DNA of 64,000 nt from JAGDZR01 sp049115695 (GTDB lineage: Bacteria > Bacteroidota > Bacteroidia > Cytophagales > Cyclobacteriaceae), in contig JAGDZR010000007.1 of assembly GCA_049115695.1 (NCBI GenBank), forward strand, positions 186,001 to 250,000, given 5' to 3'. The translations under genes were made by a program, and so were the position numbers. Positions 7,862 through 17,113 of the stretch are shown in pieces. The notes beneath the pieces were generated by a model. The model was given only the letters and a program-made list of their open reading frames with translations. It was not told the DNA's origin and made no database searches. How positions within the stretch are numbered: the first letter of the stretch is position 1; every line of letters begins with the position of its first letter.

Positions 7862-8596
7862 TTATAATCTTGTATTTTGCAATGCTACCTCCTTTTCAAT
7901 ACCAACTTTAATTTTTGAAAAATCTTCAAAATAATCTTTTCTAAGTGTAAATAAAATTTGCAATGTATTAAGATGTGATTTTAAACTGTTGTAGTAATAT
8001 GGGTGAGAAATGAATTCGATTATATCCTTCTTTGTTTCAATTACTGAAAAAACAAAATAGTGCTCTCTTGCAAAATTTGAGAGGTCATCTATGTGCTGAT
8101 CTGAATTAGCCGCAAACCTATTAAGTACCCAAGTATGATATATGTACTTTTCTATGAGATGTCTTGTTGAATCATTAATTATTAAATGATCATAGTTCTC
8201 CGTGATAGCCTCGAGCTTATGTTGTGATTTAGTTGCACTTTGAATAATGCGCCAAAATAATCTTCCAGATTTATGAAGTTCATAGACTTCTAAGTAGGCA
8301 CTTTCTGTTCGGTTTTCGAGTAATTCAAGGGCTTCTTTGTGGAGAGCTACACTAGTTTTGAGCCCATCATTTGCATCTGACTTGACTTGTCCTAGTAATC
8401 TGGTTTCAAAAGTTATACTATCTACCTCCATCACTTTTAAGTGAGCCAAAAGCTTTTGCTGAAGTAGTTCTCTTTCAAATCTTTTGGACCTTTTGTCCTC
8501 CAATAGAAACGCTGCATAGACTGAACTAAAGATTAGAACAGCCTCAACAATGAGTCTTGTAAATTTAAGTTGCCTTATGGGTTCTAAAAGTTTCAT
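7862..8596 (-). CDS. Hypothetical membrane-anchored protein
   Basis: A 244-residue protein with one N-terminal membrane helix (about residues 14-32), followed by a largely helical, charged domain rich in Leu, Lys and Glu. The layout, a short cytoplasmic basic start, one helix and then a long soluble helical region, recalls small Bacteroidota proteins such as those labelled DUF6090, but I see no motif that proves this. It stands alone. The nearest downstream gene is another membrane protein beyond a repeat-containing gap. Confidence 0.6.
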   Translation of the reverse strand: MKLLEPIRQLKFTRLIVEAVLIFSSVYAAFLLEDKRSKRFERELLQQKLLAHLKVMEVDSITFETRLLGQVKSDANDGLKTSVALHKEALELLENRTESAYLEVYELHKSGRLFWRIIQSATKSQHKLEAITENYDHLIINDSTRHLIEKYIYHTWVLNRFAANSDQHIDDLSNFAREHYFVFSVIETKKDIIEFISHPYYYNSLKSHLNTLQILFTLRKDYFEDFSKIKVGIEKEVALQNTRL

Positions 8597-8661
8597 TGTC
8601 TTCCCCTGTTAAGCACAGCATTTAAATATCAGCCATTACTGCTGATATATACTAAAATCAA

Positions 8662-8695
8662 CCCCTGGCGATTCGTTTTCACGAATCGCCAGGGG
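8662..8695 (-). terminator. Perfect hairpin after the large M16 protease gene
   Basis: CCCCTGGCGATTCG (8662-8675) and CGAATCGCCAGGGG (8682-8695) form a perfect 14-bp stem with a 6-nt loop. It begins 9 nt past the stop of the minus-strand protease. A T-rich tail (TTGATTTT) follows in the minus direction. Confidence 0.75.
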
Positions 8696-8704
8696 GTATT
8701 GTCC

Positions 8705-11518
8705 CTACTTGCCTTCGCTTGTTGCCTCACCTTCTTCCGGAAACGAAATGATTTTAATCGCCTTGTCCAGATCAATCAAATCTTTAGCAATAGCCTGAAG
8801 ATCATCACTATTCAGCCCCTTTACCAATGCTTCATATTCGTAGAACTCATCAAGATTACTTTCATTATCATAATAAGCATCCAATGAATTCAACCAATAA
8901 CCATTCTTACGCAAGTTTTCCTCTCGGTCCTTTAGTTGACCTTCTCTGACCTTGGTGACATCTTCGTCCGTCACGCCATTTTCCTGAATGTTTTTAACCT
9001 CAGCAAATGCAGCATCAAGCAACCGGTCTACATTTTCCGGAGCACAAGGAAACCGAATCGAAAACTGGTAGTTGGGATAGGGTGTTTTCGAACCTCTACC
9101 AGAGGCACCCACACCATAAACGCCACTTTCATCTTCTCGCAGAATTTCAATGAGACGATTAGATACTACCTCACCAAGGGCACCCAACACATATTTTTCC
9201 TTCTTGCCAAGCTCCTTCTCTCCAACAAAATTGACCGTAACCTGGCTCTTGGGATCTGTTCCCTTGTAAACTTTCTCGTCAACAGGGCCTGCTGGTGGTC
9301 TGATGCCCAGGTCCTTCCAGGTCTCATCCCGATCAATTGCCGGTAATGAACCCAAATAGGTTTCAAACAAGGGTTTGGATTCTTCAAGACTGAGATTACC
9401 CACAAAGAAGAAGGTAAAGCTACCTGCATCAGCGAATCGATCCTCATAGATCTCAAATGCTTTATCCAGGTCTATTTTCTCCAATTGTTCGGGTGTGAAA
9501 AATCCACCTCCTCTTGGATGATCCTGACTCATGATCCTGCCTACCTTATCACTGTAATAGTATTGTGGATTGGACATCAGGTTTTGGTAGATCATCTTAT
9601 TTCGCGTCATCATCGATTGAAATACCTCCGCATCTTTCCTGGGTTGTGTGAAGTACAAATGAATCAGCTGAAGCATCGTCTCAAAATCTTTTGGGGCTGC
9701 ATTGCCACTGAATCCCTGCTGTAGCGAACCAATATATGGGGATACTCTGACCGTCTTACCGGCCAACACTTTTTGTAGATCGATAGCCGAAATATCTTTT
9801 ACACCTCCCTGTGCAACAATACCAGAAGCCATGGCTCCTGATTCGTAATTCTCGTCAGCCACTAACGAGTTACCGCCACGACTGAATGCTGACATCACGA
9901 TTTCATCATTTTTGAAATCAGTCTCTTTGACGACTACCTTCATCCCGTTGCTCAATGTAAGTTCCGTAATGTCAACCGTTTCATTGGTGGTCTCAGACAC
10001 TACTTTACCTGGCGTTGGCAACTCAGGCATCAAACCTTCATCGCTCACATTATCTTCATAGGGCGCAATGGCATCAGTATCTACTCCGTCGATTACAGCG
10101 AGTAGTGCTTCTTCTGACGGAAGTTCAACTCCTTCCTTATCAATTCCTGTGACTACAATCACTCGATTTTTATCCGTAATCCAGTTTTGTGCTAGTTGAT
10201 TGATATCATCAACTTTGAGCGTAGGCGCAATGGATTTAAAAAACTGATATTCAAATTCAATCCCAGCGCTTGGTTCACCAATCAGGAAATGTCGGATATA
10301 CTCTGATGCGTACCTTCTTGATTCTGTTTTACCCAGTTCCTTAACCGCTCGCTCAAGGTTATTGTCCATGTTGATAATGGCACGCTGCAATTCTCCTGTT
10401 GTGAAGCCGTGTTTTTTGACTCGCTCATTTTCAATCACAATCGTCTCCAGTCCACGATCCAGGCCTTCTTCCCCGACTATGGCCATTGAACTGTAATTGT
10501 CCATTGCTCTCACAAAAGATGAATAACTCGAGTTGGCAAAAACGAACGGTGGGTCAGCCGATTGCTGTAGCTCTCTCAGGCGTTGACTCAACATCGTATT
10601 GTACAATGATCTCATGTAATAATTCTTCAACCCATTCAGTGTTTTATCATCATCTACTGGTTGCTTGTAGATCATTTGAACACCCATAAAAGCATTCTCT
10701 TTGTCCTTGGTAATCGCCACGAAAGTCTCATCATGATGGGGTACTTCATTGTTGACTTTCTCTCTCTTCTTACCTTTTGCTTTTAGCTTTGAAAATCGCT
10801 CGATGATCTCAGCTTCCAGCGCATCCATATCCATATCTCCAACTGCGATCAATGCCATGGCATCTGGTCGATACCAGTCATTATAGAAATCTTTTACGCG
10901 TTGATAAGGTACATTTTCGATGATGTCTTTTGTCCCGATAGGTAGCCGATCTGCATACCTTGAATCTTTGAACAATACCGGGAAGTACTGATCACGCATT
11001 CTTTGCTGCGCTCCCTGTCCCAATCTCCACTCTTCGACTACAACACCTCTTTCTTTGTCAATCTCCTCATCCTCAAAAGTCACACCTCCTGCCCAATCTT
11101 CGAGCACCGTAAGTCCTTTGTCTATTACTTCAGGATCATCCGTCGGTAATGGCAACATGTAAACCGTCTCTTCGAAACTAGTATATGCATTGAGGTCAGC
11201 TCCAAATTTCACCCCAACTGATTGTAGAAAGTCGACCAGTTCATTCTTCTCAAAATTCTCAGAGCCATTGAAAGCCATGTGCTCTACAAAGTGCGCCACA
11301 CCCTTTTGGTCATCATCTTCCTGCATAGAGCCAGCGTTCACCGCCAGCCTGAACTCTACCCTATTTTCAGGATATGTATTCTTCCTTAGATAATAAGAAA
11401 ATCCATTTTCGAGCTTGCCCACCTTGAAATTGGGGTTCTGCGGAATAGGTTGATCTAGTTGGGCTTGGGACAGATATCCCAGCAATAGAAATAGCAATAA
11501 ATACGTGATTCGTTTCAT
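8705..11518 (-). CDS. M16 family zinc metalloprotease (insulinase/PqqL-like)
   Basis: This secreted or periplasmic peptidase is built of two M16 halves (937 residues), like E. coli PqqL. The signal peptide is at 1-19, ending SQAQ. The inverted zinc motif HxxEH is intact (His76, Glu79, His80 in HFVEH), and the third ligand is Glu157 in KERGVV, 77 residues later as the family requires. The C-terminal half is the inactive M16C-type chamber domain. It is probably monocistronic, with a strong hairpin just after the stop. The nearest upstream gene is an Lnt-like acyltransferase 83 bp away. Two more M16 proteins lie 2-5 kb upstream on the same strand. Substrates are likely peptides entering the periplasm. 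Confidence 0.92.
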   Translation of the reverse strand: MKRITYLLLFLLLGYLSQAQLDQPIPQNPNFKVGKLENGFSYYLRKNTYPENRVEFRLAVNAGSMQEDDDQKGVAHFVEHMAFNGSENFEKNELVDFLQSVGVKFGADLNAYTSFEETVYMLPLPTDDPEVIDKGLTVLEDWAGGVTFEDEEIDKERGVVVEEWRLGQGAQQRMRDQYFPVLFKDSRYADRLPIGTKDIIENVPYQRVKDFYNDWYRPDAMALIAVGDMDMDALEAEIIERFSKLKAKGKKREKVNNEVPHHDETFVAITKDKENAFMGVQMIYKQPVDDDKTLNGLKNYYMRSLYNTMLSQRLRELQQSADPPFVFANSSYSSFVRAMDNYSSMAIVGEEGLDRGLETIVIENERVKKHGFTTGELQRAIINMDNNLERAVKELGKTESRRYASEYIRHFLIGEPSAGIEFEYQFFKSIAPTLKVDDINQLAQNWITDKNRVIVVTGIDKEGVELPSEEALLAVIDGVDTDAIAPYEDNVSDEGLMPELPTPGKVVSETTNETVDITELTLSNGMKVVVKETDFKNDEIVMSAFSRGGNSLVADENYESGAMASGIVAQGGVKDISAIDLQKVLAGKTVRVSPYIGSLQQGFSGNAAPKDFETMLQLIHLYFTQPRKDAEVFQSMMTRNKMIYQNLMSNPQYYYSDKVGRIMSQDHPRGGGFFTPEQLEKIDLDKAFEIYEDRFADAGSFTFFFVGNLSLEESKPLFETYLGSLPAIDRDETWKDLGIRPPAGPVDEKVYKGTDPKSQVTVNFVGEKELGKKEKYVLGALGEVVSNRLIEILREDESGVYGVGASGRGSKTPYPNYQFSIRFPCAPENVDRLLDAAFAEVKNIQENGVTDEDVTKVREGQLKDREENLRKNGYWLNSLDAYYDNESNLDEFYEYEALVKGLNSDDLQAIAKDLIDLDKAIKIISFPEEGEATSEGK

Positions 11519-11601
11519 AAATTGATTTTGGTTTTAGTGAGTAAATAAATTTTAGCGACATCTAAGCTACTAAATTTGGCTTACCAATTCTATGAACCGC
11601 T

Positions 11602-13050
11602 TTATATATTCACTGGGTTTGCACGTGATTTCAACAAATCATGAGCAATGAACAGCGCAATGAAAACAATACAACCATAGACCAGTACGTCCCCAATAAT
11701 TGAATATAGCGTTTTAATGCCCTTTTTTGGAATTTGAGCCATCATGATTTTGTCGTTGTTTTCAAAGCTACTCATCGAGGAGCGTAGGACCCCAAACGGG
11801 TCTATTGCAGCCGATAATCCAAATCGCGTCGAACGAACAATCGAGTGACCTTGTTCAGCCGCTCTAAAAGCAGCCATCCGTGTATGCAACGGATCAATGC
11901 CACGCCAGTCAGAGGATGGAAGTGCCACTATATCCGCACCCAATTCACCATACCCCTTGGCTAAATAGGGGAAATCATAATCATAGCAAATCGCTCCTCC
12001 TAACTTTGTGTCTTGAAAATCAAATACTACCAACTCACTGACTCCCTTGACGGCTGGTTCACCGGGCACAGGTTGGTGTTTCAGATAGGTATGGACCATT
12101 TTACCCTGTTGAAATAGTCGGTATTTGTTTTCGTATTGTAAAGGGGAGTCATTGGTCAATAGCACATAAGCAGCTACAATAGAGGTGTTAAGGGTCTCAG
12201 AAAGATTGCTAATAGAATCCAGCCAAATCATTTCATTTTCTGGTAGCAGGTAAAATGCTGCTTCGTTCCAGACGATCAATTCTGCTCCTGCCGAAGTTGC
12301 TTGCTTTGTTCGGTCAAATATCCTGACAATATCAGCCACATTTTGATCAAACGATGGAACCGGCAGGCCTCCTATAGTAGAATCAGTACCCACAGCCGCT
12401 GCTGTAACAACATCTCCTTCCCTGACTCTGCCAATGTCCAATCGTAATGCGCCATAGCAAATTGCAAAACACAAACTCACTAATGGAAGTATAGAATTAT
12501 GAACAGCCGTTTTCTTCGACAATAGCAAATCGGTTATTGCCGTGTTTATCCAATAAATCAAAAAACTCAATCCCGGCAGTCCGAATAGGGAAACAAACTG
12601 CATTATCCCTGGGCTATGTGTCTGAGAATAGGCTGCCACACCCCAACTCGCTAGTGGCGTAAACGTATACTGTACCCACTCCAATACTGCCATCACGGCA
12701 GGAAACAACAACACTGACCAATTGGCTTTCCTGTATTTGGCCCAAATCAAGTAACCCGGAAGGTGAAACAATGTGATAGGTATCGCATACAGAAACACAA
12801 TAAGGTAAGGAATTGGGGCCGTAATTATTTTACTCACAATCAATGTCCATGTAACAATCAATGCACATGCAAATAGCAATCTGGATTTCCATCCTGATGT
12901 ACAACTCAAATAGATCAGAAAGGGTGCTACGCTGATCCAAGCCAGCAAATCAACACTAAATGTGAGATGTGAACTTCCGCTTAATACTATCCCGATCAGC
13001 AGGTACCACTTCGGGTTAATTTGTTGTTGTTTCGTTAATGAGAAATTCAT
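11602..13050 (-). CDS. Apolipoprotein N-acyltransferase-like protein (carbon-nitrogen hydrolase fold)
   Basis: The N-terminal 200 residues hold about six to seven membrane helices. A nitrilase-fold domain follows with the catalytic triad Glu (WNEAAF, about 263), Lys (YLKHQP, about 324) and Cys (GGAICYDYDF, about 355). A last helix lies near the C-terminus. This is the Lnt architecture, which N-acylates the N-terminal Cys of lipoproteins in the inner membrane. I chose the ATG at 13050; a longer TTG start at 13077 adds nine residues. The gene lies 78 bp downstream of a Crp/Fnr regulator. Sequence around the Cys (CYDYDFP rather than CYE) departs from classic Lnt, so it could be a specialised second acyltransferase. 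Confidence 0.8.
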   Translation of the reverse strand: MNFSLTKQQQINPKWYLLIGIVLSGSSHLTFSVDLLAWISVAPFLIYLSCTSGWKSRLLFACALIVTWTLIVSKIITAPIPYLIVFLYAIPITLFHLPGYLIWAKYRKANWSVLLFPAVMAVLEWVQYTFTPLASWGVAAYSQTHSPGIMQFVSLFGLPGLSFLIYWINTAITDLLLSKKTAVHNSILPLVSLCFAICYGALRLDIGRVREGDVVTAAAVGTDSTIGGLPVPSFDQNVADIVRIFDRTKQATSAGAELIVWNEAAFYLLPENEMIWLDSISNLSETLNTSIVAAYVLLTNDSPLQYENKYRLFQQGKMVHTYLKHQPVPGEPAVKGVSELVVFDFQDTKLGGAICYDYDFPYLAKGYGELGADIVALPSSDWRGIDPLHTRMAAFRAAEQGHSIVRSTRFGLSAAIDPFGVLRSSMSSFENNDKIMMAQIPKKGIKTLYSIIGDVLVYGCIVFIALFIAHDLLKSRANPVNI

Positions 13051-13128
13051 GATATATCGTATTTGATTGATATACAAATCTCAAAACCAACCGCATGACT
13101 TCCATTAACAAATGATAAAATGCACTGC

Positions 13129-13689
13129 TTACATCAATTCTTTTCTAAGCCTGCTCAGCGAAATATTGGTGATGCCTAAATAACTCGCAATATCGACATG
13201 TGACACAAAGTTCTCCATACCTGGATATGTCTCCCGAAACGCGATTAATCTTTCCTTTGCTGTGAGAGATGCCAGTCCTATTTCTTTAGTCACCTTTGAT
13301 TTGAGCTCATTTCTCAACACGGTATTTCCAAATTCGCGTATTTCCAGGTTTTCAATCATCTGCTGTTCAAATGCCTTGGCGTCTAGTACTCCTAATTCCA
13401 AAGGGGTCAATGCTTGAAAATTGAGTGTTGATCTACCATCTTGAACCCTGATCGTATGCGGGGAGAGCACCATGTTTGCTGTATAGAATGAGATGGTCAC
13501 TTTTTCACCTTCCGGACTCAACAAGTAGCTCCGGCTAATTCCATCAAGCACGAAATATTCATTGTTGTCATGTCTGCCTTTTTCGATAAAGTTCATACCC
13601 TTATCAACTTGAACTCGCTCCACCAAATCTTCAATAATTCTAACAGAGGCCAGCGACATGGGAAAGGTTGCGTGTATTACTTCTCTCAT
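13129..13689 (-). CDS. Crp/Fnr family transcriptional regulator
   Basis: A 186-residue protein with an N-terminal cyclic-nucleotide-binding beta-roll (about 20-110) and a C-terminal helix-turn-helix (IASYLGITNISLSRLRKELM, the recognition region of Bacteroidota Crp-like proteins). The beta-roll lacks the RxS signature of true cAMP binders, so the ligand is unknown. There are no Cys residues for an iron-sulfur cluster. It precedes the Lnt-like gene on the same strand and is separated from the upstream M16 pair by a strong hairpin. Confidence 0.8.
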   Translation of the reverse strand: MREVIHATFPMSLASVRIIEDLVERVQVDKGMNFIEKGRHDNNEYFVLDGISRSYLLSPEGEKVTISFYTANMVLSPHTIRVQDGRSTLNFQALTPLELGVLDAKAFEQQMIENLEIREFGNTVLRNELKSKVTKEIGLASLTAKERLIAFRETYPGMENFVSHVDIASYLGITNISLSRLRKELM

Positions 13690-13718
13690 TTATAGGACGA
13701 AAGATAAAGGAAGATCCA

Positions 13719-13757
13719 ATCATTCGGGGCGGTCGCCGTGCGACCGCCCCGAATGAT
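13719..13757. terminator. GC-rich 18-bp hairpin after the M16 protease pair
   Basis: An 18-bp perfect stem (13719-13736 with 13740-13757) with a 3-nt loop and a core of GGGGCGGTCGC. It lies between the end of the M16 operon and the Crp start. The T-run (TTTTTAT) follows in the plus direction. In the minus direction, where the genes run, only a short T-containing tail follows. It most likely ends the protease operon. Confidence 0.7.
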
Positions 13758-13772
13758 TTTTATAATGATTTC

Positions 13773-15173
13773 TTAATTCTTCTCCTGCAATTCCTTTTCG
13801 TATTGATCTATCTGCTCTTGAATCTTAGCCTTATCGCCTACTATTACCACAGTCATATCTTCTGGTCGAATGTACTGCTTGACCATTTCACTGACTTTCT
13901 CTGGTGTCACGGCATAAATATTTTTCACCTTCTCTGTCAAAAATGTTTCTGGTAAATCATAAGTATTTAGGTAAGACAATTGATTGATGATGCCACTGGA
14001 TGTTGAATTTTGTAAAACATAAATCCCTGCTTCATAGTTTTTGATGCCATCCAGCTCTTCTTTTGATGGTACCTCATCCTGCAGCCTGTAAATCTCTTTC
14101 GTTATTTCTCGCAATGATGGACCTGTCACATCAGTTGTCACATCAGCTTTCTCATACCAAACAGCTGTTTTGTACCTATCATTGATCGTACTAAAAGGAG
14201 AATACGTATAACCCTTGTCTTCTCTAATGTTACTGGTAATCCTCGAACCAAACGACCCGCCTAAGAGTGAATTGGTAATATCCAACGAAACATAATCCGG
14301 ATTTGATGGATCAATCACGGGTAAGCCTACTATCAATGTCGATTGTGGAGCATCAGGCCTATCGATCATGTCAATCTTACCACCCGTTTGTGGAGTAGCC
14401 AAAGGATAATTTGAAGGCTCACCTTTCTTCCATCCTTCAAATGCTTGCGTTACGGCCTCCTGAGCTGACGTTGCATCAAACTTACCTGCTATGTAAACCG
14501 TCGTTCTCTGTGCCCCAAAATTCTTGTCGTAGAATGACTTCAACTTATCAATGGTAAATCCATCCAGCATTTCTGCAGTAGGAAAATACCTACCATATGA
14601 ATGATCCGGATACACATTTGCAAAGAATTGTTCATATGCCAGAGGACCAGGTTGAGTTTTACTAACACTCAACTGTCGCTTCCGATCGTTAATCAATCGT
14701 TCCAACTCTTCTTCTGGAAAAGAGGGGCTTGTTAAGACTTCACCCATCAATGCAACTGCATCAGGTACATATTCATATAATACGGAAGCTGTCAGGGTAG
14801 TCGTATGAGGACCTACACCGATTGATAAATCTCCGCCCATACCAGCCATTGCATCAGCTATTTGATTCCCATCTCGGTTGATGCTCCCTTCCTGCATTAA
14901 GTCTGCTGTCAGGTCGCTCAACCACACTTCATCAGCCGCTTCATTGATATTACCTGTCTTGATAACCATCTTAATAGTCGCCTTAGGGATCGCCCCCCAG
15001 GGGATCATCACGCCTGATAGTCCATTATCTAAATTAAAGGTCTGTTTAGGGGGTAAAGTAAATCCTTTAGGCTCACCTCCTACCGGAGGCAATTCCTTGA
15101 CCGGTGCTTCCTGCGCTATTGCCAAAAACGAGATCAATAACAGCGACATCAAATTAATTAATAACTTCTTCAT
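13773..15173 (-). CDS. M16 family peptidase-like protein without the zinc motif
   Basis: A 466-residue secreted protein (signal peptide about 1-20, ending AIAQ) of the mitochondrial processing peptidase class. At the position where active members have HxxEH it reads DLTADLMQEG, so the zinc site is missing and it should be the non-catalytic partner. It starts 4 nt after the stop of the active M16 lipoprotein, so the two are translationally linked and probably form an alpha/beta heterodimer. The family's glycine-rich loop may hold substrate. The gene ends before a strong hairpin. Confidence 0.85.
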   Translation of the reverse strand: MKKLLINLMSLLLISFLAIAQEAPVKELPPVGGEPKGFTLPPKQTFNLDNGLSGVMIPWGAIPKATIKMVIKTGNINEAADEVWLSDLTADLMQEGSINRDGNQIADAMAGMGGDLSIGVGPHTTTLTASVLYEYVPDAVALMGEVLTSPSFPEEELERLINDRKRQLSVSKTQPGPLAYEQFFANVYPDHSYGRYFPTAEMLDGFTIDKLKSFYDKNFGAQRTTVYIAGKFDATSAQEAVTQAFEGWKKGEPSNYPLATPQTGGKIDMIDRPDAPQSTLIVGLPVIDPSNPDYVSLDITNSLLGGSFGSRITSNIREDKGYTYSPFSTINDRYKTAVWYEKADVTTDVTGPSLREITKEIYRLQDEVPSKEELDGIKNYEAGIYVLQNSTSSGIINQLSYLNTYDLPETFLTEKVKNIYAVTPEKVSEMVKQYIRPEDMTVVIVGDKAKIQEQIDQYEKELQEKN

Positions 15174-15177
15174 AATC

Positions 15178-16560
15178 TTAGTTTTCTGCTGCCAGAGGCT
15201 TTAATGTTAGAATGGTCCGATTAGTAGGTACAATTACCTTTTTCAAGGTATTGTTCAAATCTGCGACTGTAAGTTTTTTGAATTCGGCCTCAATCGCATT
15301 GATTCGGTTGGGATCATCATCGAACAATGCGAAAGAGCATAACAAATCGGCTCTCCCAAACCCGAAGAATCCACCCAAATCATCATAGAGACTCGATCGA
15401 ATTTTCACGAGTGCCTGATCAAGCATTTCCTGTGTTACACCTGTAGACTGTAAGTCGCTCATCACACCATCGATCGTCTGTAAAATCGTGTCTGCTTCTA
15501 CTCCATTGTCATAGATAAAATGATACATGAACAGCATCGGGCCTTTGTAATTGAACATATTCCCCAAGTAATTGATACCACCCTGTACATTGGCAGTATA
15601 GCCCTTATCCTTCACTAATGCCTTGGTCATTAAACTATTGTCACCTTGCACCAAAATCTGATCAAGCAATCCCATTGCATAGTAGTCCTTTGAGTTTCGC
15701 TTGGGCATTTGATATGCTAACGCAATGGCCGGTTTATTTGCCAACTTATCTTCCTTCTCAAATCGTTTTTCGGCGGTTTGTGGTTCTTCTGAAATGTCAG
15801 GTAATGGTGGGATTTCAGCAGCAGGAATGCCTCCAAAGTATTGTTCAATCCATTGCTTAGCATCCTCTATTTCAAAATCACCAACTACAGATAATGCAGC
15901 GTTATTCGGGGCATAATAGGTATCAAAAAAACTCTGCACATCTTCCAATGTGGCCGCATCCAGGTCTTCCAGGTCTCCATAAAAATTATGGGCATTGAAC
16001 CAGTTTTCATTGGCATATTGCGGCATATCCAACCATGGGAACCCCCCATATGGCTGATTAAGCACATTCACCTTTACTTCATTCTTTACTACTCCCTGTT
16101 GATTGGTCAGGTTATCCTGTGTAATGGCCAACCCTTTCATACGATCGGCTTCTGCCCACAGCATTGTTGCTAACTTATGCGAAGGAACGATCTCGAAATA
16201 GTTGGTGAAGTCAAAACGCGTAGACCCGTTTAGAATCCCTCCATTTTGCTGTACCAACTTGATGAATTCCATCTTCCCTAAATTTTGGGATCCCTGAAAC
16301 ATCATGTGTTCAAATAAGTGTGCAAACCCTGTCCGGTCCTGTGGCTCAATCCTGAAGCCTATGTTGTAGTATGCGGCTATCACCACAGTTGGAGAAGTTT
16401 TATCCTGTGAAAGAATGACTTTCAGCCCATTTTCCAGCTTGTAATACTCTACCGGAACCTGAAAGGAGACTACCTCCTGTTTTTCCTCAGTAGGAGGAGC
16501 GCAACACAGTAACAATCCCAGGAGCATTGCTGGTGCATAAGCGAATTTTAAACGATGCAT
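15178..16560 (-). CDS. M16 family zinc protease, lipoprotein (active subunit)
   Basis: A 460-residue peptidase with an intact inverted zinc motif HLFEH (His81, Glu84, His85) and MFQGS after it, as in MPP beta-type and YmxG-like proteases. The N-terminus is a lipoprotein signal with lipobox LLLC (Cys19), so the enzyme is membrane-anchored in the periplasm or at the surface. It is the first gene of a two-gene operon; the following gene is the zinc-less partner. Glu in NQQGVVKNE, about 75 residues after the motif, is the likely third zinc ligand. Confidence 0.88.
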   Translation of the reverse strand: MHRLKFAYAPAMLLGLLLCCAPPTEEKQEVVSFQVPVEYYKLENGLKVILSQDKTSPTVVIAAYYNIGFRIEPQDRTGFAHLFEHMMFQGSQNLGKMEFIKLVQQNGGILNGSTRFDFTNYFEIVPSHKLATMLWAEADRMKGLAITQDNLTNQQGVVKNEVKVNVLNQPYGGFPWLDMPQYANENWFNAHNFYGDLEDLDAATLEDVQSFFDTYYAPNNAALSVVGDFEIEDAKQWIEQYFGGIPAAEIPPLPDISEEPQTAEKRFEKEDKLANKPAIALAYQMPKRNSKDYYAMGLLDQILVQGDNSLMTKALVKDKGYTANVQGGINYLGNMFNYKGPMLFMYHFIYDNGVEADTILQTIDGVMSDLQSTGVTQEMLDQALVKIRSSLYDDLGGFFGFGRADLLCSFALFDDDPNRINAIEAEFKKLTVADLNNTLKKVIVPTNRTILTLKPLAAEN

Positions 16561-16697
16561 ATTTTTGATCTATTTTTTATCAAAATAAACTTTATATGCA
16601 GCAATGTCAACTTGATATTACAAACACCTGATGAATGGTGCTATTTGTGTTTGAATGTTGTCTAGCGGTTAAAATAGTTGTATCGCACATCATGATT

Positions 16698-16728
16698 CCC
16701 CTCCCAGGAGGGGATTAAGGGGTGGGTC
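16698..16728 (+). repeat. REP-like palindromic element, copy 1
   Basis: The palindrome CCCCTCCCAGGAGGGG is followed by ATTAA and GGGGTGGGTC. It is one of a family with the same layout at 16841, 16984, 17412 (inverted) and 17651, and in diverged form at 38041-38134. Confidence 0.8.
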
Positions 16729-17113
16729 ATAAATGTATCAATCTCTCAACCTCCTCCAAAATCTCATTCACGACCCATTTCATGTCCTTTTTAACATCCA
16801 AGTCGTCAAACCTTAAGAACCGAATACCCAGTGACGAACTCCCCTACCGGGAGGGGATAAAGGGGTGGGTCATAAATGCTTCAATCTTTCAACCTCCTCT
16901 AAAATCTCATTTACTACCCATTTCATGTCTTCTTTCACCTCCATATCATCAAATCTTAAGAACCGAACACCAATTGATGAACTCCCCTCCCGGGAGGGGA
17001 TAAAGGGGTGGGTCATAAATGCTTCAATCTTTCAACCTCCTCTAAAATCTCATTTACTACCCATTTCACGTCTTGTTTCACCTCCAAGTCATCAAATCTT
17101 AAGAACCGAACAC
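16719..17113 (-). repeat. 143-bp tandem repeat made of the DUF559 gene 3' end plus REP palindrome
   Basis: Three copies start at 16719, 16862 and 17005, with an exact period of 143 bp. On the minus strand each carries the last ~35 codons of the DUF559 nuclease gene (from VRFLRFDD to the stop), then GACCCACCCC and a CCCCTCC/GGAGGGG palindrome. The copy nearest the gene is the true gene end. The outer copies have diverged, the outermost most. Apart from this array, the 450-bp stretch 16561-17012 holds no gene. Confidence 0.85.
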
